A stretch of 64,000 nt of DNA, taken from positions 1 to 64,000 of the forward strand of contig NZ_LLXU01000060.1 of assembly GCF_001431645.1 (NCBI RefSeq), written 5' to 3'. Shown here piece by piece: positions 8,842-18,273 of the stretch (positions are counted from its first letter, which is position 1; every line of letters starts with the position of its first letter). The notes below the pieces were generated by a model. The model was given only the letters and a program-made list of their open reading frames with translations. It was not told the DNA's origin and did not search any database. Origin of the DNA: Stenotrophomonas panacihumi. Its GTDB lineage: Bacteria > Pseudomonadota > Gammaproteobacteria > Xanthomonadales > Xanthomonadaceae. The translations under genes and the position numbers were made by a program.

Positions 8842-10227
8842 TCAGACGTTCAACAGCAGGAACTCGCGCTCCCACGAACTGATGACGCGGAAGAACGTCT
8901 CGTATTCCTTGCGCTTGACCGAGATGTAGGCGCGCACGAAACGCGGGCCGAGCATGGCCTGCAGTGGTTCGCAGCCTTCCAGGTCGTCCAGCGCCTCGCC
9001 GAGCGAGCGCGGCAGGTCGTAGCCTTCTTCCTTGCCGCTGCCGACGAAGGCCGGCGTGGGTTCGAGCTTCTCGCGGATGCCCAGCAGCCCGCAGGCCAGC
9101 GTGGCGGCCATGGCCAGGTACGGGTTGGCGTCGGAACCGGCGAAGCGGCTCTCCACGCGCATGTTCTCCGGCGTGTCGATCGGCACGCGCAGCCCGCAGG
9201 TGCGATTGTCGAAGCCCCACAGCACGTTGCTCGGCGAGACCTCGCCGAACACCAGGCGCCGGTAGGAATTCACGTTCGGCGCGAAGAACGCCATCGCCAT
9301 CGGCACGTATTTCTGCAGGCCACCGAGGTAATGCAGGAAGGTCTGGCTCAGGCCGTCGTGCAGCTTGCCGCTGAAGACATTGCGGCCCTTGGCATCGAGC
9401 AGGCTCTGGTGGATGTGCATCGCACTGCCCGGCTCGGTCTCCATCGGCTTGGCCAGGAAGGTGGCGTAGACGCCGTGGCGCATCGCCGCCTCGCGCATGG
9501 TGCGCTTGAACAGGAACACCTGGTCGGCGCGCGAGAGCGCGTCGGCATGGGTGAAGTTGACCTCCAGCTGCGCGGCGCCGGATTCGTGGATCAGCGTATC
9601 CACGTCCAGCTCCATCGCATCGCAGTAGTCGTACATCAGGTCGAGGATGGGGTCGAACTCGTTGACCGCGTCGATGGAGTACGACTGCCGCGCGGTTTCC
9701 GCGCGTCCCGAACGGCCGGCCGGCGGCAGCAACGGGAAATCCGGGTCGGTGTTCTTCTGCACCAGGAAGAATTCCAGCTCCGGCGCGACCACCGGCTGCA
9801 AGCCGGCTTCCGCGTAGCCGGCGAGCACGCGGCGCAGCACGTTGCGCGGAGCCAGCTCGTGCGGCTGGCCGTCGCGGGTATAGCAATCGTGGATGACCTG
9901 CGCGGTCGGGTCGGCCGCCCACGGCACCATGCGCACGGTGTCCGGGTCCGGGCGCAGCTGCATGTCCGAATCCGAAGGCGAGGTCAGCTCGTAATAGTCG
10001 TCGGGGTAGTCGCCGGTGACGGTGGTGGCGAAGATGCCTTCGGGCAGGCGCGTGCCGTAATCGTGCGAAAACTTGTCGGCCGGAATGATCTTGCCGCGCG
10101 CATTGCCGGTGATGTCCGGCACCAGGCATTCGACCTCGGTGATGTGGCGCTCCTTGAGCCAGCGCCGCAGCGAGCTTTCGGCCTGTTCGGGAACGTTCTT
10201 GCGCGAGCGGGAGCGGACGGTGGTCAT
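8842..10227 (-). CDS. puuA: Glutamine-synthetase-like gamma-glutamylpolyamine synthetase
   Basis: A 461-residue glutamine synthetase homologue. In the Puu pathway such enzymes use ATP to join glutamate to putrescine. Visible family elements are the beta-grasp N-terminal part (VECLVPDITGNARGK), the ELEFFL metal-site strand and the GSAMHIHQSL segment of the ATP/metal site. The C terminus ending in SSWEREFLLLNV is typical of the PuuA/GlnA-like group, not of true GlnA, which carries an adenylylation loop Tyr. The start at 10227 overlaps the puuD stop by 4 bp (ATGA). A second homologue lies at 11167-12555, so the two may act on different amines. Confidence 0.87.
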   Translation of the reverse strand: MTTVRSRSRKNVPEQAESSLRRWLKERHITEVECLVPDITGNARGKIIPADKFSHDYGTRLPEGIFATTVTGDYPDDYYELTSPSDSDMQLRPDPDTVRMVPWAADPTAQVIHDCYTRDGQPHELAPRNVLRRVLAGYAEAGLQPVVAPELEFFLVQKNTDPDFPLLPPAGRSGRAETARQSYSIDAVNEFDPILDLMYDYCDAMELDVDTLIHESGAAQLEVNFTHADALSRADQVFLFKRTMREAAMRHGVYATFLAKPMETEPGSAMHIHQSLLDAKGRNVFSGKLHDGLSQTFLHYLGGLQKYVPMAMAFFAPNVNSYRRLVFGEVSPSNVLWGFDNRTCGLRVPIDTPENMRVESRFAGSDANPYLAMAATLACGLLGIREKLEPTPAFVGSGKEEGYDLPRSLGEALDDLEGCEPLQAMLGPRFVRAYISVKRKEYETFFRVISSWEREFLLLNV

Positions 10228-10988
10228 GGCGGGGAGAGGGACCGTTGGGTGGCGTAGCGGCGACAGGCGTCGCCGAAGGCACGGAAGATGCCGAGATAGA
10301 AGGGGTTGTCGCGCACCCGCCATTCCGGGTGCCATTGCACGGCGAGCAGGAAGCCCGGGCCGGGGCCGCGGAAGGCTTCGATCAGGCCATCGGGCGAAAC
10401 GGCTTCGACGATCATGCCTTCGGCCAGCCGTTCGATACCCTGCCCGTGCAGCGAATTCACGCGCACCGATTCACCGCCGGCGATGCCCGCCAGCCAGCCA
10501 CCGGCCGCCAGTTGCAGCGCGTGCGCCGGGCCGTACTGCACTTCCAGCGCGGCTTCGACGTCCTCGCGGTGGTCGGCCAGGCCGGCCACCTCGTGCACCT
10601 TGGCATGCAGGCTGCCGCCGAGGGCGACGTTGACCTCCTGCAACCCGCGGCAGATCGCCAGCACCGGCACGCCACGCGCGAGCGCGGCGGGAATCAGCGG
10701 CAGGGTGTTGGCGTCGCGCGCCGGGTCGTGCGGGTTGCCTTCCCAGCTCGGGCCGCCGGCGTAATGATGGGGTTCGATATTGCTGACCGCGCCGGTGAGC
10801 AGCAGGCCGTCGAGGCGGTCCAGCCAGCCTTCGGCCGGCACCGCCGGTTGCAGGGAAGGCAGCAGGACGGGGGTCGCGTCCGCCCCTTCGACCACGGCGC
10901 GCACGTACTTCTCGCCGACGGCAAGGAAGGGATGCGGGCCGATGATCTTGCGGTCGGAAGGCAGGCCGACCAGCGGAGGGAGGGCCAT
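10224..10988 (-). CDS. puuD: Gamma-glutamyl-gamma-aminobutyrate hydrolase
   Basis: A 254-residue class I glutamine-amidotransferase-like hydrolase (peptidase C26). It should release GABA from gamma-glutamyl-GABA, the last step of the gamma-glutamylated putrescine pathway. The triad is visible: Cys113 in LAICRGLQE, His220 and Glu222 in VQWHPEW. It heads the minus-strand operon and is coupled to puuA by a 4-bp overlap. The 178-bp gap to the divergent second puuA-like gene should carry both promoters. Confidence 0.92.
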   Translation of the reverse strand: MALPPLVGLPSDRKIIGPHPFLAVGEKYVRAVVEGADATPVLLPSLQPAVPAEGWLDRLDGLLLTGAVSNIEPHHYAGGPSWEGNPHDPARDANTLPLIPAALARGVPVLAICRGLQEVNVALGGSLHAKVHEVAGLADHREDVEAALEVQYGPAHALQLAAGGWLAGIAGGESVRVNSLHGQGIERLAEGMIVEAVSPDGLIEAFRGPGPGFLLAVQWHPEWRVRDNPFYLGIFRAFGDACRRYATQRSLSPP

Positions 10989-11166
10989 GCGAGTTGCTCG
11001 TTCTGGCTTGCCGGCAACTTACCCCGGGCGTTTTATTTTTACAACAACGCGCAGGCCCGCCGCGCGCGGCCGCCCCGCAAACCGGCCCCCTGCCCGCCTG
11101 GCGTGCCGCCATGCGTTGAGTATTCTTGACGCCCGTTCCCCTCTGCTAAGCTCGACCCGACCCCCG
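10989..11166. promoter_or_regulatory. Divergent promoter region between puuD and the second puuA-like gene
   Basis: These 178 bp separate two outward-facing catabolic units and must drive both. An AT-rich patch at about 11028-11048 (TTTTATTTTTACAACAAC) stands out from the GC-rich surroundings. I could not identify a clear palindrome here that matches the candidate PuuR half-sites at 24082 and 24134. Confidence 0.45.
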
Positions 11167-12555
11167 ATGGCACCGCCCATGGCCGACGATCCCGCTTCGC
11201 CGTTGCCCGCCCAGGATGCCCGCGCGCTCGCCCTGATCGACGGCTGCGAGCAGGTCGACCTGCTGCTGTGCGACACCAACGGCCTGCTGCGCGGCAAGCG
11301 CATCACCCGCGAGGCGCTGGAGAAGGTCTACCTCAACGGCGTGTGCCTGCCGATGTCGCTGATCGCCACCGACATCACCGGCAACACGGTGGAGGAAACC
11401 GGCCTGGGCTACGACATCGGCGACGAGGACCGCATCTGCCGGCCCGTGCCCGGTTCGCTGCGACCGGTGCCGTGGGCGACGCGGCCCAGCGCGCAGCTGC
11501 TGCTGTCGATGGAGGATGGCGCCGGCGGCGTGTTCGAGGTGGCTCCGCGCGCGGTGCTCGACCGCGTGCTGAAGGGCTTCACCGCGCGCGGCTGGACGCC
11601 GGTGGTGGCGGTGGAGCTGGAGTTCTACCTGTTCGACGCCGCGCCCGATGCGCGCGGTCGCCCGCAAACCCCGCGCGACCCGCACAGCGGCCTGCGCAGC
11701 GACAGCACGCAGGTCTACTACCTGCAGGAGCTGGACGAGCACCGCGAATTCATCGATGCCGTGGCCGCCGCGTGTCGCGCGCAGGGCATTCCCGCCGACA
11801 CCGCCGTGGCCGAATACGCGCCGGGCCAGTTCGAGATCAACCTGCTGCATCGCGCCGACGCGATGGCGGCCTGCGACGACGCGATCCTGCTCAAGCGCAC
11901 CATCAAGGCCATCGCCCAGCAGCAGGGCAAGCTCGCCAGCTTCATGGCCAAGCCGTTCGCCGAACAGGCCGGCAGCGGCTTGCACCTGCATGTGAGCGTG
12001 CTCGATGCGCAGGGCCGCAACCTGTTCGACGGCACGCCCGAGGCCCCCGCCGACGCGCTGCTGCATGGGGTGGCCGGCCTGCAGCAAGCCGCGGCCTCCT
12101 CGCTGCTGCTGTTCGCCCCGCACGCCAACAGCTACCGCCGCTTCGTGCCCAATGCCTTCGTGCCGCTCAACGACAGCTGGGGCTTCAACAACCGCACGGT
12201 GGCGCTGCGCATCCCGCACAGCGACGCGCGCAATACGCGCATCGAACACCGCATCGCCGGCGCGGATGCCAACCCGTACCTGGTCACCGCCGCGGTACTG
12301 GCCGGCCTTCTGGACGGCCTGCTCGCGCAACAGGCGCCGGGCCCGGCCACCACCGGCAACGCTTACGCCCAGATCGAAGCGGCCACCCCCTCGTGGCGCG
12401 GCGCCATAGAGGCGTTCCTGCAGGACGACTTCATCGCCCGCCACTTTGGCGAGCGCTTCCGCCACATCTACGGCCAGCAGAAGCGCCGCGAGATGCTCGA
12501 CTTCCACACCCAGGTCCCCGACCTGGACTACGCCTGGTACCTGCGGACCGTGTGA
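11167..12555 (+). CDS. puuA: Second glutamine-synthetase-like gamma-glutamylpolyamine synthetase
   Basis: A 462-residue homologue of the puuA at 8842-10227, with the same core elements: LLLCDTNGLLRGKR at the N terminus, VVAVELEFYLFDA, GSGLHLHVSVLD and a C terminus LDYAWYLRTV. The two copies are clearly diverged, so they likely have distinct amine substrates (putrescine, spermidine, other amines); which is which cannot be told from sequence. The start at 11167 is the longest plausible one; 11179 is an alternative and neither has a strong ribosome-binding site. The stop overlaps the next start by one base (TGATG). Confidence 0.83.
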   Translation: MAPPMADDPASPLPAQDARALALIDGCEQVDLLLCDTNGLLRGKRITREALEKVYLNGVCLPMSLIATDITGNTVEETGLGYDIGDEDRICRPVPGSLRPVPWATRPSAQLLLSMEDGAGGVFEVAPRAVLDRVLKGFTARGWTPVVAVELEFYLFDAAPDARGRPQTPRDPHSGLRSDSTQVYYLQELDEHREFIDAVAAACRAQGIPADTAVAEYAPGQFEINLLHRADAMAACDDAILLKRTIKAIAQQQGKLASFMAKPFAEQAGSGLHLHVSVLDAQGRNLFDGTPEAPADALLHGVAGLQQAAASSLLLFAPHANSYRRFVPNAFVPLNDSWGFNNRTVALRIPHSDARNTRIEHRIAGADANPYLVTAAVLAGLLDGLLAQQAPGPATTGNAYAQIEAATPSWRGAIEAFLQDDFIARHFGERFRHIYGQQKRREMLDFHTQVPDLDYAWYLRTV

Positions 12556-13844
12556 TGGCCCCCGACGGCGCCCGCGGCTATCCCCCCAGCTGGTATGCCG
12601 CCAGCGCGACGCCCCTGCCCGCGCAGCCGACGTTGCGCGGCGTGCAGCAGTGCGACGTGGCGGTGCTCGGCGCTGGCTACACCGGGCTCACCGCCGCGCT
12701 GGCGCTGGCCGAGGCCGGGCATCGGGTGATCGTGCTGGAGGCCGAGCGTGTCGGCTGGGGCGCCTCCGGGCGCAATGGGGGGCAGGCGATCGTTGGCTAT
12801 GGCTGCGAGCAGTCCACGCTGGAAGGGCTGCTGGGCGAGGCCGAAGCACGCGTGCTGTTCGACCTCTCACGCGAAGGCATGGCCCAACTGCGCGCGCGCA
12901 TCGAGCGCCATCGCATCGATTGCCACTGGCGCGACGGCTACGCGCATGTCCCGCTGAAAGCCCGCCAGGCGCGTGCGCTGCGCACGGACATCGTCGAGAT
13001 GGCGCAGCGCTACGACTACCCGCTGCAATGGTGGAGCCGCGAGCAGCTGCGCGCGCACCTCGGCAGCGACCTGTACCTCGGCGCCGTGTACGACGCCGCC
13101 AGCGGCCACCTGCATCCCCTCGCCTATGCGCTGGGCCTGGCCGAGGCGGCCATGGCCGCCGGCGTGGTGATCCACGAATACTCGCCGGTGCGGCGGCTGG
13201 TGAAGGGCGCCCGGCCCGTGCTGCATGCGCCGCAAGGCGAAGTGCATGCCGACTTCGTGGTGGTGGCCGGCAATGCGTGGCTGCATGGCGTGGCGCCGGC
13301 GCTGGAAGCGCGGATCATGCCGGTGGGCACCTACATCGGCGCCACGCCGGTGCTCGGCGCCGAACTTGCGCAAACGCTGATCGGCAACGGCATGGCCGTC
13401 TCCGATGCGAACTGGGCGCTGGACTATTTCCGCCTCAGCCACGACCACCGCCTGCTGTTCGGCGGACGCGCGAGCTATTCCTCGCTGCCGCCGCCGGGCC
13501 TGCGCGGGCTGATGCAGCGGCGCATGGAGCGGGTGTTCCCGCAGCTGCGTGGCGTCGGCTTCGATTACCTGTGGGGCGGGTACGTGGACATCACCCGCAA
13601 CCGCGCGCCGGACTGGGGCCGGCTGGATGACAACGTGTATTACGCGCAGGGCTTCTCCGGGCATGGCGTGGCGGCGAGCGGCCTGGCCGGGCAGCTGATC
13701 GCCGAGGCGATCAGCGGGCAATCGCACCGGCTGGATGCGTTCGCGCGGATCCAGCACCGGCCGTTCCCCGGCGGGCGGATGCTGCGCACGCCGATGCTGG
13801 TGGCGGCGATGAGCTGGTACCGGCTGCGTGATGCGCTGTGGTGA
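12555..13844 (+). CDS. puuB: FAD-dependent gamma-glutamylputrescine oxidase
   Basis: A 429-residue DAO-family oxidoreductase. The FAD-binding Rossmann motif is GAGYTG (39-44), followed by the acidic end of beta2 in VIVLEAE and the GASGRNGGQ motif typical of PuuB and related glycine/D-amino-acid oxidases. It should convert gamma-glutamylputrescine to the aldehyde, H2O2 and ammonia; the aldehyde would then be taken by the puuC-type dehydrogenase at 21976-23475. It is translationally coupled to the preceding gene. Confidence 0.88.
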   Translation: MAPDGARGYPPSWYAASATPLPAQPTLRGVQQCDVAVLGAGYTGLTAALALAEAGHRVIVLEAERVGWGASGRNGGQAIVGYGCEQSTLEGLLGEAEARVLFDLSREGMAQLRARIERHRIDCHWRDGYAHVPLKARQARALRTDIVEMAQRYDYPLQWWSREQLRAHLGSDLYLGAVYDAASGHLHPLAYALGLAEAAMAAGVVIHEYSPVRRLVKGARPVLHAPQGEVHADFVVVAGNAWLHGVAPALEARIMPVGTYIGATPVLGAELAQTLIGNGMAVSDANWALDYFRLSHDHRLLFGGRASYSSLPPPGLRGLMQRRMERVFPQLRGVGFDYLWGGYVDITRNRAPDWGRLDDNVYYAQGFSGHGVAASGLAGQLIAEAISGQSHRLDAFARIQHRPFPGGRMLRTPMLVAAMSWYRLRDALW

Positions 13845-13868
13845 GGCCGCCGCGGTGACGGCGGCCTC
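13843..13868. terminator. Hairpin between convergent genes
   Basis: GAGGCCGCC (13843-13851) and GGCGGCCTC (13860-13868) form a perfect 9-bp stem directly after the puuB stop and 9 bp before the end of the opposing gene. It is positioned as a bidirectional terminator, although neither side has a T tract. Confidence 0.55.
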
Positions 13869-13876
13869 CTGCACCG

Positions 13877-15379
13877 TTATTGCGGATACCAGAACACTTC
13901 CTGCGACATCGCCGGGCGCAGCCGCGCGGCGTAGCGCCCGCCGAGATAACGCCGCAGGCCGCCATCGGTGAGGTAGTTGGTCATCGCGCCGAACGCCATG
14001 GCCTGGTCGAGCAGCAACATGCACTGGCTCACCGCGCCGGTGCCGACGTCCACGCTGTCGCGGAAACCGTACCGGTCGTCGTGGAGCTTCGGGAAATTCG
14101 CGCGCAGCTTGCGCAGGTTCGCCAGCGCGGCGGTGGGCTGCAGTTCGATCGGCAGGAAGACCGCGTGCGGCGTCACCACCGCGCCGCCGCGCGCGGCTTC
14201 GTTCTCGCCCAGCGCCGAATAGCCCCCGATGCCCAACGGCGGCGCGCCGTACTCGGTGTAGCCGCGCGTGGCCGGAATCATCGCGGGCGAGAAGCCCCAG
14301 TAGCCGTAGTTGTCCAGGCCATAGCGCACCTGGGCTGCGGCCATCTGCGGGTGCGAGCGGCCCCAGGCCTCCGGTGCCCATTGGGTCTCCGGGATCAGGA
14401 TCGCCGGCAGGAAGCTTTCGAACATGCTGCCGCCCCAGGTCGGCATCACCCGGTAGTTGCCGTAGGTGACGGTGTGCTCGTAGACGCGCACGCCCTCGTA
14501 GGTGCGGAACTGCGCGGCGTTGTCCTGCCCGCGCCACCACGGCCAGCGCTCGACGCGGAAATACTGCGAGGCCGGCACGTGCCCTTCGCCGATGGCGAGG
14601 TAGGAGATGAAGCGCGCCTCGGTCAGCAGGTCGTAGGTGCCGTTGGAGAAGGCGCGATCGTCCAGGTCGTAGTTGTTGTAGAACTGGCCCTTGTCCGCAT
14701 TGAGCAGCGTGGCGAAATTCATCTTCGCCAGCAGCGCCTCGGCGCGCGGCTTCAGGGCCGGCGTGGATTCGGCGATCAGTGCCAGGCCGGCGGCCAGCCA
14801 GGCGTTGTCCACGGAGGAGATGGTGCCCCCGTCGATGCGCGGGCCGTCCACCTTGGCCGCCCAGGCCAGCATGCCGCCCGGCGCGCCGGCGGCCGCGGCC
14901 TGGTCCTGCAGGGTGGCGATGGCATCGAGCAGCGGCAGCAGCTTCTGCCGCGCCGCAGCCTCGCTGATCAACCCCAAATCGCGCGCGCCCAGCACGCTCC
15001 ACACGTAGGCGCCGATGTTGGCGATGAAGGTGTAGTCCGTGCGCGAGACGCTGCCGTCGTCCTCGAAACAGAGCTTGTCGGAGGGCAGCGCCCTGCCGGT
15101 ATCGAACAGCTCGATCGCGCTCCACATGCGCTCGGCATGGGCGCGCACTTCCTGGCGCTCCCGCTGGGCCTGGCGCTGCGCGGGGCTCAGCACGGGCCGG
15201 ACGGCGCCCTGGCGCCGGCGCCAGGCCGGGTCCGGCAGCACGGCGGGCGTGGCGCGGCGGCGGTCTTCGGGAACGGGGGCACGCGGGCTGGACGCCAGGG
15301 TAGCGGCGAGGCCGGCCACGGACAGGGCCAGCAGGCCCGGCGCCAGCAGGCGGCGCGCGGTGGAACGGATGGGGGTCAT
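13877..15379 (-). CDS. Exported glycoamylase-domain protein (GH144-like)
   Basis: A 500-residue protein with an N-terminal export signal (MTPIRSTARRLLAPGLLALS) and a DUF3131-like segment (SRTDYTFIANIGAYVWSV). The C-terminal half has the glycoamylase domain signature: YWGFSPA, YTEYGAPPLG, TPHAVFLP and DSVDVGTGAVSQC. Related proteins include beta-1,2-glucan endoglucanases (GH144), and the family often sits with cyclic-glucan or surface-glycan genes. No such partners are nearby, so the substrate is open. I chose the start at 15379 because it gives a proper signal peptide; the open frame extends far upstream as antisense. Confidence 0.75.
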   Translation of the reverse strand: MTPIRSTARRLLAPGLLALSVAGLAATLASSPRAPVPEDRRRATPAVLPDPAWRRRQGAVRPVLSPAQRQAQRERQEVRAHAERMWSAIELFDTGRALPSDKLCFEDDGSVSRTDYTFIANIGAYVWSVLGARDLGLISEAAARQKLLPLLDAIATLQDQAAAAGAPGGMLAWAAKVDGPRIDGGTISSVDNAWLAAGLALIAESTPALKPRAEALLAKMNFATLLNADKGQFYNNYDLDDRAFSNGTYDLLTEARFISYLAIGEGHVPASQYFRVERWPWWRGQDNAAQFRTYEGVRVYEHTVTYGNYRVMPTWGGSMFESFLPAILIPETQWAPEAWGRSHPQMAAAQVRYGLDNYGYWGFSPAMIPATRGYTEYGAPPLGIGGYSALGENEAARGGAVVTPHAVFLPIELQPTAALANLRKLRANFPKLHDDRYGFRDSVDVGTGAVSQCMLLLDQAMAFGAMTNYLTDGGLRRYLGGRYAARLRPAMSQEVFWYPQ

Positions 15380-15571
15380 GCGGAACTCCAGGGTCGAAAC
15401 GGGTACGCCAGCGGCGCGGGGGCCCACGACACCACGGGCCCCGTACGCCCGGCCATGCGACGTATCTACCGCCCGCGCGGCCCCCGGCAGGATCGATTTC
15501 GTGAAGTGGCTCAAGTTTTTCCGGTACCCGCCGCTACCTCTGGCGACTCCCTCCGTGCGCCTCCCGGATCC

Positions 15572-16894
15572 ATGTCTGCCACCGCCAACGTCCGCCCCTA
15601 CGACGACGGTAGTTCCCTCCCCCAGCGGATCCTGCTGGTGGAAAACTCGCGCACCTTCACCACGCTGCTGCGCGAGGCCATCGAGCAGCGCGTGGAGCTG
15701 CCGGTCACGGTGGTCTCCACCCTGGCCGAGGCGGCGCGCGTGCTGGACGAGGAGCAGGGCTGGTTCCTGGCGCTGACCGGCCTGGTGCTGGTCGATGGCG
15801 ACCGCGACCAGGTGGTGGAGTTCTTCACTTCCCGCAACCTGCCCACCGTGGTGGTGAGCGGCGTCTACGACGAGGACCTGCGCCGCCGCGTGCTGCAGCA
15901 GCAGATCATCGACTACGTGGTGAAGAACGCGCCGGGCAGCATCGATTACCTGGCCTGGCTGGTGCAGCGCCTGGAGCGCAACCGCCGCATCTCGGCGCTG
16001 GTAGTGGACGATTCGCTCTCCGCGCGCACCTATGCCGCCAGCCTGCTGCAGATGTACGGCTACCGCGTGGTCGCCGCGGCCGACGGCGCCGCCGGCCTGC
16101 AGGCGATCGAGCAGGACCCGAGCATCCGCCTGGCCATCGTGGACCAGGAGATGCCCGGCATGGAGGGCGTGGAGTTCACCCGCCGCCTGCGCGGGCTGCG
16201 CAGCCGCGACAAGGTGGCGGTGATCGGCATCTCCGGCAACACCGACGCCTCGCTGATTCCGCGCTTCCTGAAGAACGGCGCCAACGACTTCCTGCGCAAG
16301 CCGTTCTCGCGCGAGGAATTCTTCTGCCGCGTTTCGCAGAACATCGACCAGCTCGAACTGATCGGCACGCTGCAGGACCTGGCCACGCGCGACTACCTCA
16401 CCGGCCTGCCGAACCGCCGCCACTTCCTGGAACAGAGCCAGCGTACGCTGCCGCGCCTGCTGGCCGAGCGCCAGAGCGTGACCGCGGCGATGCTGGACAT
16501 CGACCACTTCAAGCACATCAACGACACCTGGGGCCACGAGGCCGGCGACGATGCGCTGCGCGCCGTGGCCAATGCCGTGGGCGCGCACGCGCGGCCGCAG
16601 GACCTGGCCGCGCGCTTCGGCGGCGAGGAATTCTGCCTGCTGGTGCCGGGCCTGGACCCGGCCGGCGCGGTGGAATATTTCGAGGACTTGCGCCAGCGCA
16701 TCGAAGCGCTGCGCGTGCCGGTCGGCGGGCAGGAGCTGCGCATGACCGCCAGCATCGGCTTCTGCACCGCCCGTCGCCATGACGAATCCCTGCACCACCT
16801 GCTGGGCGAGGCGGACAAGCACCTCTACCTGGCCAAGGCCGCCGGCCGCAACCGCCTGAGCTACGCGATGCCGTCGGGCGCCGCCGCCGCGTAA
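15572..16894 (+). CDS. Diguanylate cyclase with two receiver domains
   Basis: A 440-residue cytosolic response regulator with the order REC-REC-GGDEF. The first receiver (about 18-135) has VENS instead of the usual acidic pair and looks degenerate. The second (about 141-260) is intact, with VVDDS, phosphoacceptor Asp191 in [12 protein letters not shown] and Lys in LRKPF. The cyclase domain has active-site GGEEF at 350-354 and the inhibitory-site RPQD at 341-344, so it should make c-di-GMP and be subject to product inhibition. No cognate kinase is adjacent. The architecture resembles PleD, whose dimerisation also uses a degenerate second receiver. Confidence 0.9.
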   Translation: MSATANVRPYDDGSSLPQRILLVENSRTFTTLLREAIEQRVELPVTVVSTLAEAARVLDEEQGWFLALTGLVLVDGDRDQVVEFFTSRNLPTVVVSGVYDEDLRRRVLQQQIIDYVVKNAPGSIDYLAWLVQRLERNRRISALVVDDSLSARTYAASLLQMYGYRVVAAADGAAGLQAIEQDPSIRLAIVDQEMPGMEGVEFTRRLRGLRSRDKVAVIGISGNTDASLIPRFLKNGANDFLRKPFSREEFFCRVSQNIDQLELIGTLQDLATRDYLTGLPNRRHFLEQSQRTLPRLLAERQSVTAAMLDIDHFKHINDTWGHEAGDDALRAVANAVGAHARPQDLAARFGGEEFCLLVPGLDPAGAVEYFEDLRQRIEALRVPVGGQELRMTASIGFCTARRHDESLHHLLGEADKHLYLAKAAGRNRLSYAMPSGAAAA

Positions 16895-16934
16895 TCACCG
16901 CCGCCCGCCCTGCGCCCGCGCGCGCAGGGACGCC

Positions 16935-16948
16935 TTGATCCGGATCAA
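16935..16948 (+). promoter_or_regulatory. FNR/ANR-type binding site upstream of bacteriohemerythrin
   Basis: TTGATCCGGATCAA is an exact match to the FNR/ANR consensus TTGAT-N4-ATCAA. Its centre lies about 65 bp before the start codon. A class II arrangement would place the transcription start near 16983 and a -10 at about 16971-16976. It implies induction of the hemerythrin gene at low oxygen. Confidence 0.8.
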
Positions 16949-17006
16949 GGCCACGCTTTCGTCGCACCGCCATGCTGACCCCGCTCACAGAAGAAGGGGA
17001 AGGACG

Positions 17007-17468
17007 ATGGCGCTGCTGACCTGGCAGGAAGAACTCAACTCCGGCATCGAGGTGATCGATCACCAGCACCAGCGCATCGTGGAGATGATCAACCACCTGC
17101 ACGTGGCGCGGCACAGCCTGGAGCCGATGGCGGTGGCCGAGGTGATCGACGAACTGGTGGACTACACGCTCTCGCACTTCGCCTTCGAGGAGGAGTTGAT
17201 GGAGGAAGCGGGCTACCCGTTCTGCGCGGCGCACAAGCGCGTGCACGAGGTATTCGGCAAGCGGGTGATGGAGTATCGGCTACGGTTCGCCGCCGGCGAG
17301 GATATCGCCGACGAGCTGCGCGCGATGCTGGCGCGGTGGTTGTTCAACCATATCCGCGGGGACGACCAGGCCTATGCCGAGACAGTGAAGCGGCATCTCA
17401 ACCGGTTCACGCGGGAGCATGAGGAAGGACGGTGGTTGACGCGGACGTTGCGGCGGTTGTTTGGGTGA
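17007..17468 (+). CDS. Bacteriohemerythrin
   Basis: A 153-residue single-domain hemerythrin that binds O2 at a non-heme di-iron centre. The ligand set is complete: His21 in DHQHQRI, His57 and Glu61 in HFAFEEELM, His76 and His80 in HKRVH, His115 and Asp120 in HIRGDD. A strong AAGGGGAAGGA site lies just before ATG 17007, which decides that start over an upstream frame extension. The ~153-residue length is slightly longer than the usual 130-140, with a basic C-terminal tail after residue 130. An FNR/ANR box upstream suggests a role in microaerobic O2 delivery or sensing. The neighbouring cyclase may reflect shared control of motility, but this is an inference. Confidence 0.92.
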   Translation: MALLTWQEELNSGIEVIDHQHQRIVEMINHLHVARHSLEPMAVAEVIDELVDYTLSHFAFEEELMEEAGYPFCAAHKRVHEVFGKRVMEYRLRFAAGEDIADELRAMLARWLFNHIRGDDQAYAETVKRHLNRFTREHEEGRWLTRTLRRLFG

Positions 17469-17501
17469 ACTGAATCACTAGGCGAACACCGCGCTCCGGG
17501 A

Positions 17502-17816
17502 TCATCGAAGGATGATTCCAAGGAAGAACAAAATTAGTGCAATAGGCATGGTTCTATACATGACCCGCACAGTGCCAAACCGCTTGACGACCTCGGCATC
17601 GAAGCCCTTGGCCTGAAGCGATTTATCCCAGATCAGGCTGACTGTCGTGCGGGATTCGTAAAGATTGAGCGGATCGTTACGTGGGGTGCCCCCTGACGAG
17701 AAGTAGTCCGGATTCTGCTTCTCGGCCATCCGGTAGGCCCGCCTGGCGGCAAACACCGCGACCATGGCATAGAGCCAGGAAGACCACATGAGGATCTCGC
17801 CCAGGGCGGAGGTCAT
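17502..17816 (-). CDS. Small membrane protein of unknown function
   Basis: A 104-residue protein with a membrane helix near each end (about residues 5-22 and 88-103), enclosing a polar stretch rich in charged residues (RRAYRMAEKQNPDYF). I do not recognise the family. The start at 17816 overlaps the stop of the YCII gene by 4 bp; an upstream in-frame codon at 17825 adds three residues. The coupling suggests the two are expressed together. Confidence 0.65.
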   Translation of the reverse strand: MTSALGEILMWSSWLYAMVAVFAARRAYRMAEKQNPDYFSSGGTPRNDPLNLYESRTTVSLIWDKSLQAKGFDAEVVKRFGTVRVMYRTMPIALILFFLGIILR

Positions 17817-18205
17817 GACTGGCACTCCTTGCCTACTCCGCTCAAGTAGAAGTCTATGGGGATGAGCTCGACGGCCCAGCCGCTCTCCTCGCCCAGCGTC
17901 GCGGCCGGATGCAGGGAGGCGACTCGCAGCGCTTCCTCGCGACTCTCGGCCTCGATAATGAAAAGGCCGCCGATGAGCTCTTTGGACTCCGTGTAGGGGC
18001 CGTCGACGACCTGCGTCTTGCCATCTCGGGGCAGCAGCGTGCGCCAGCCGTCGAGGTCGCCAAGCGATGCGGACACCACCACGCTACCCGTCGCGCGCAT
18101 CTTTTCGTCCAGCGCGGGGCATTGGCTGACGAGGGCCTTGACCTCTTCCGGGGTCATGGCGGCCATCTTTTCGGGGGTGAAGTAGGCGAGGCCTAGGTAT
18201 TTCAT
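17813..18205 (-). CDS. YCII-related (YciI-like) domain protein
   Basis: A 130-residue protein of the YCII superfamily (dimeric alpha/beta barrel). The typical pattern of the DGPYTESKELIGG group is present (residues about 68-80), followed by the EAESREEALRVA helix. In many genomes these proteins lie next to ECF sigma factors (sigma-70-like, SigJ type), which is not the case here. Its function is unclear. It is the first gene of a two-gene unit with the small membrane protein. The surrounding island has lower GC and no housekeeping genes. Confidence 0.8.
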   Translation of the reverse strand: MKYLGLAYFTPEKMAAMTPEEVKALVSQCPALDEKMRATGSVVVSASLGDLDGWRTLLPRDGKTQVVDGPYTESKELIGGLFIIEAESREEALRVASLHPAATLGEESGWAVELIPIDFYLSGVGKECQS

Positions 18206-18273
18206 GGGTGATCCTGAAGTTGGGATACCTGGACGACGAAGATAGCCGTCAATAATCGACAGGTGGCTCTACA

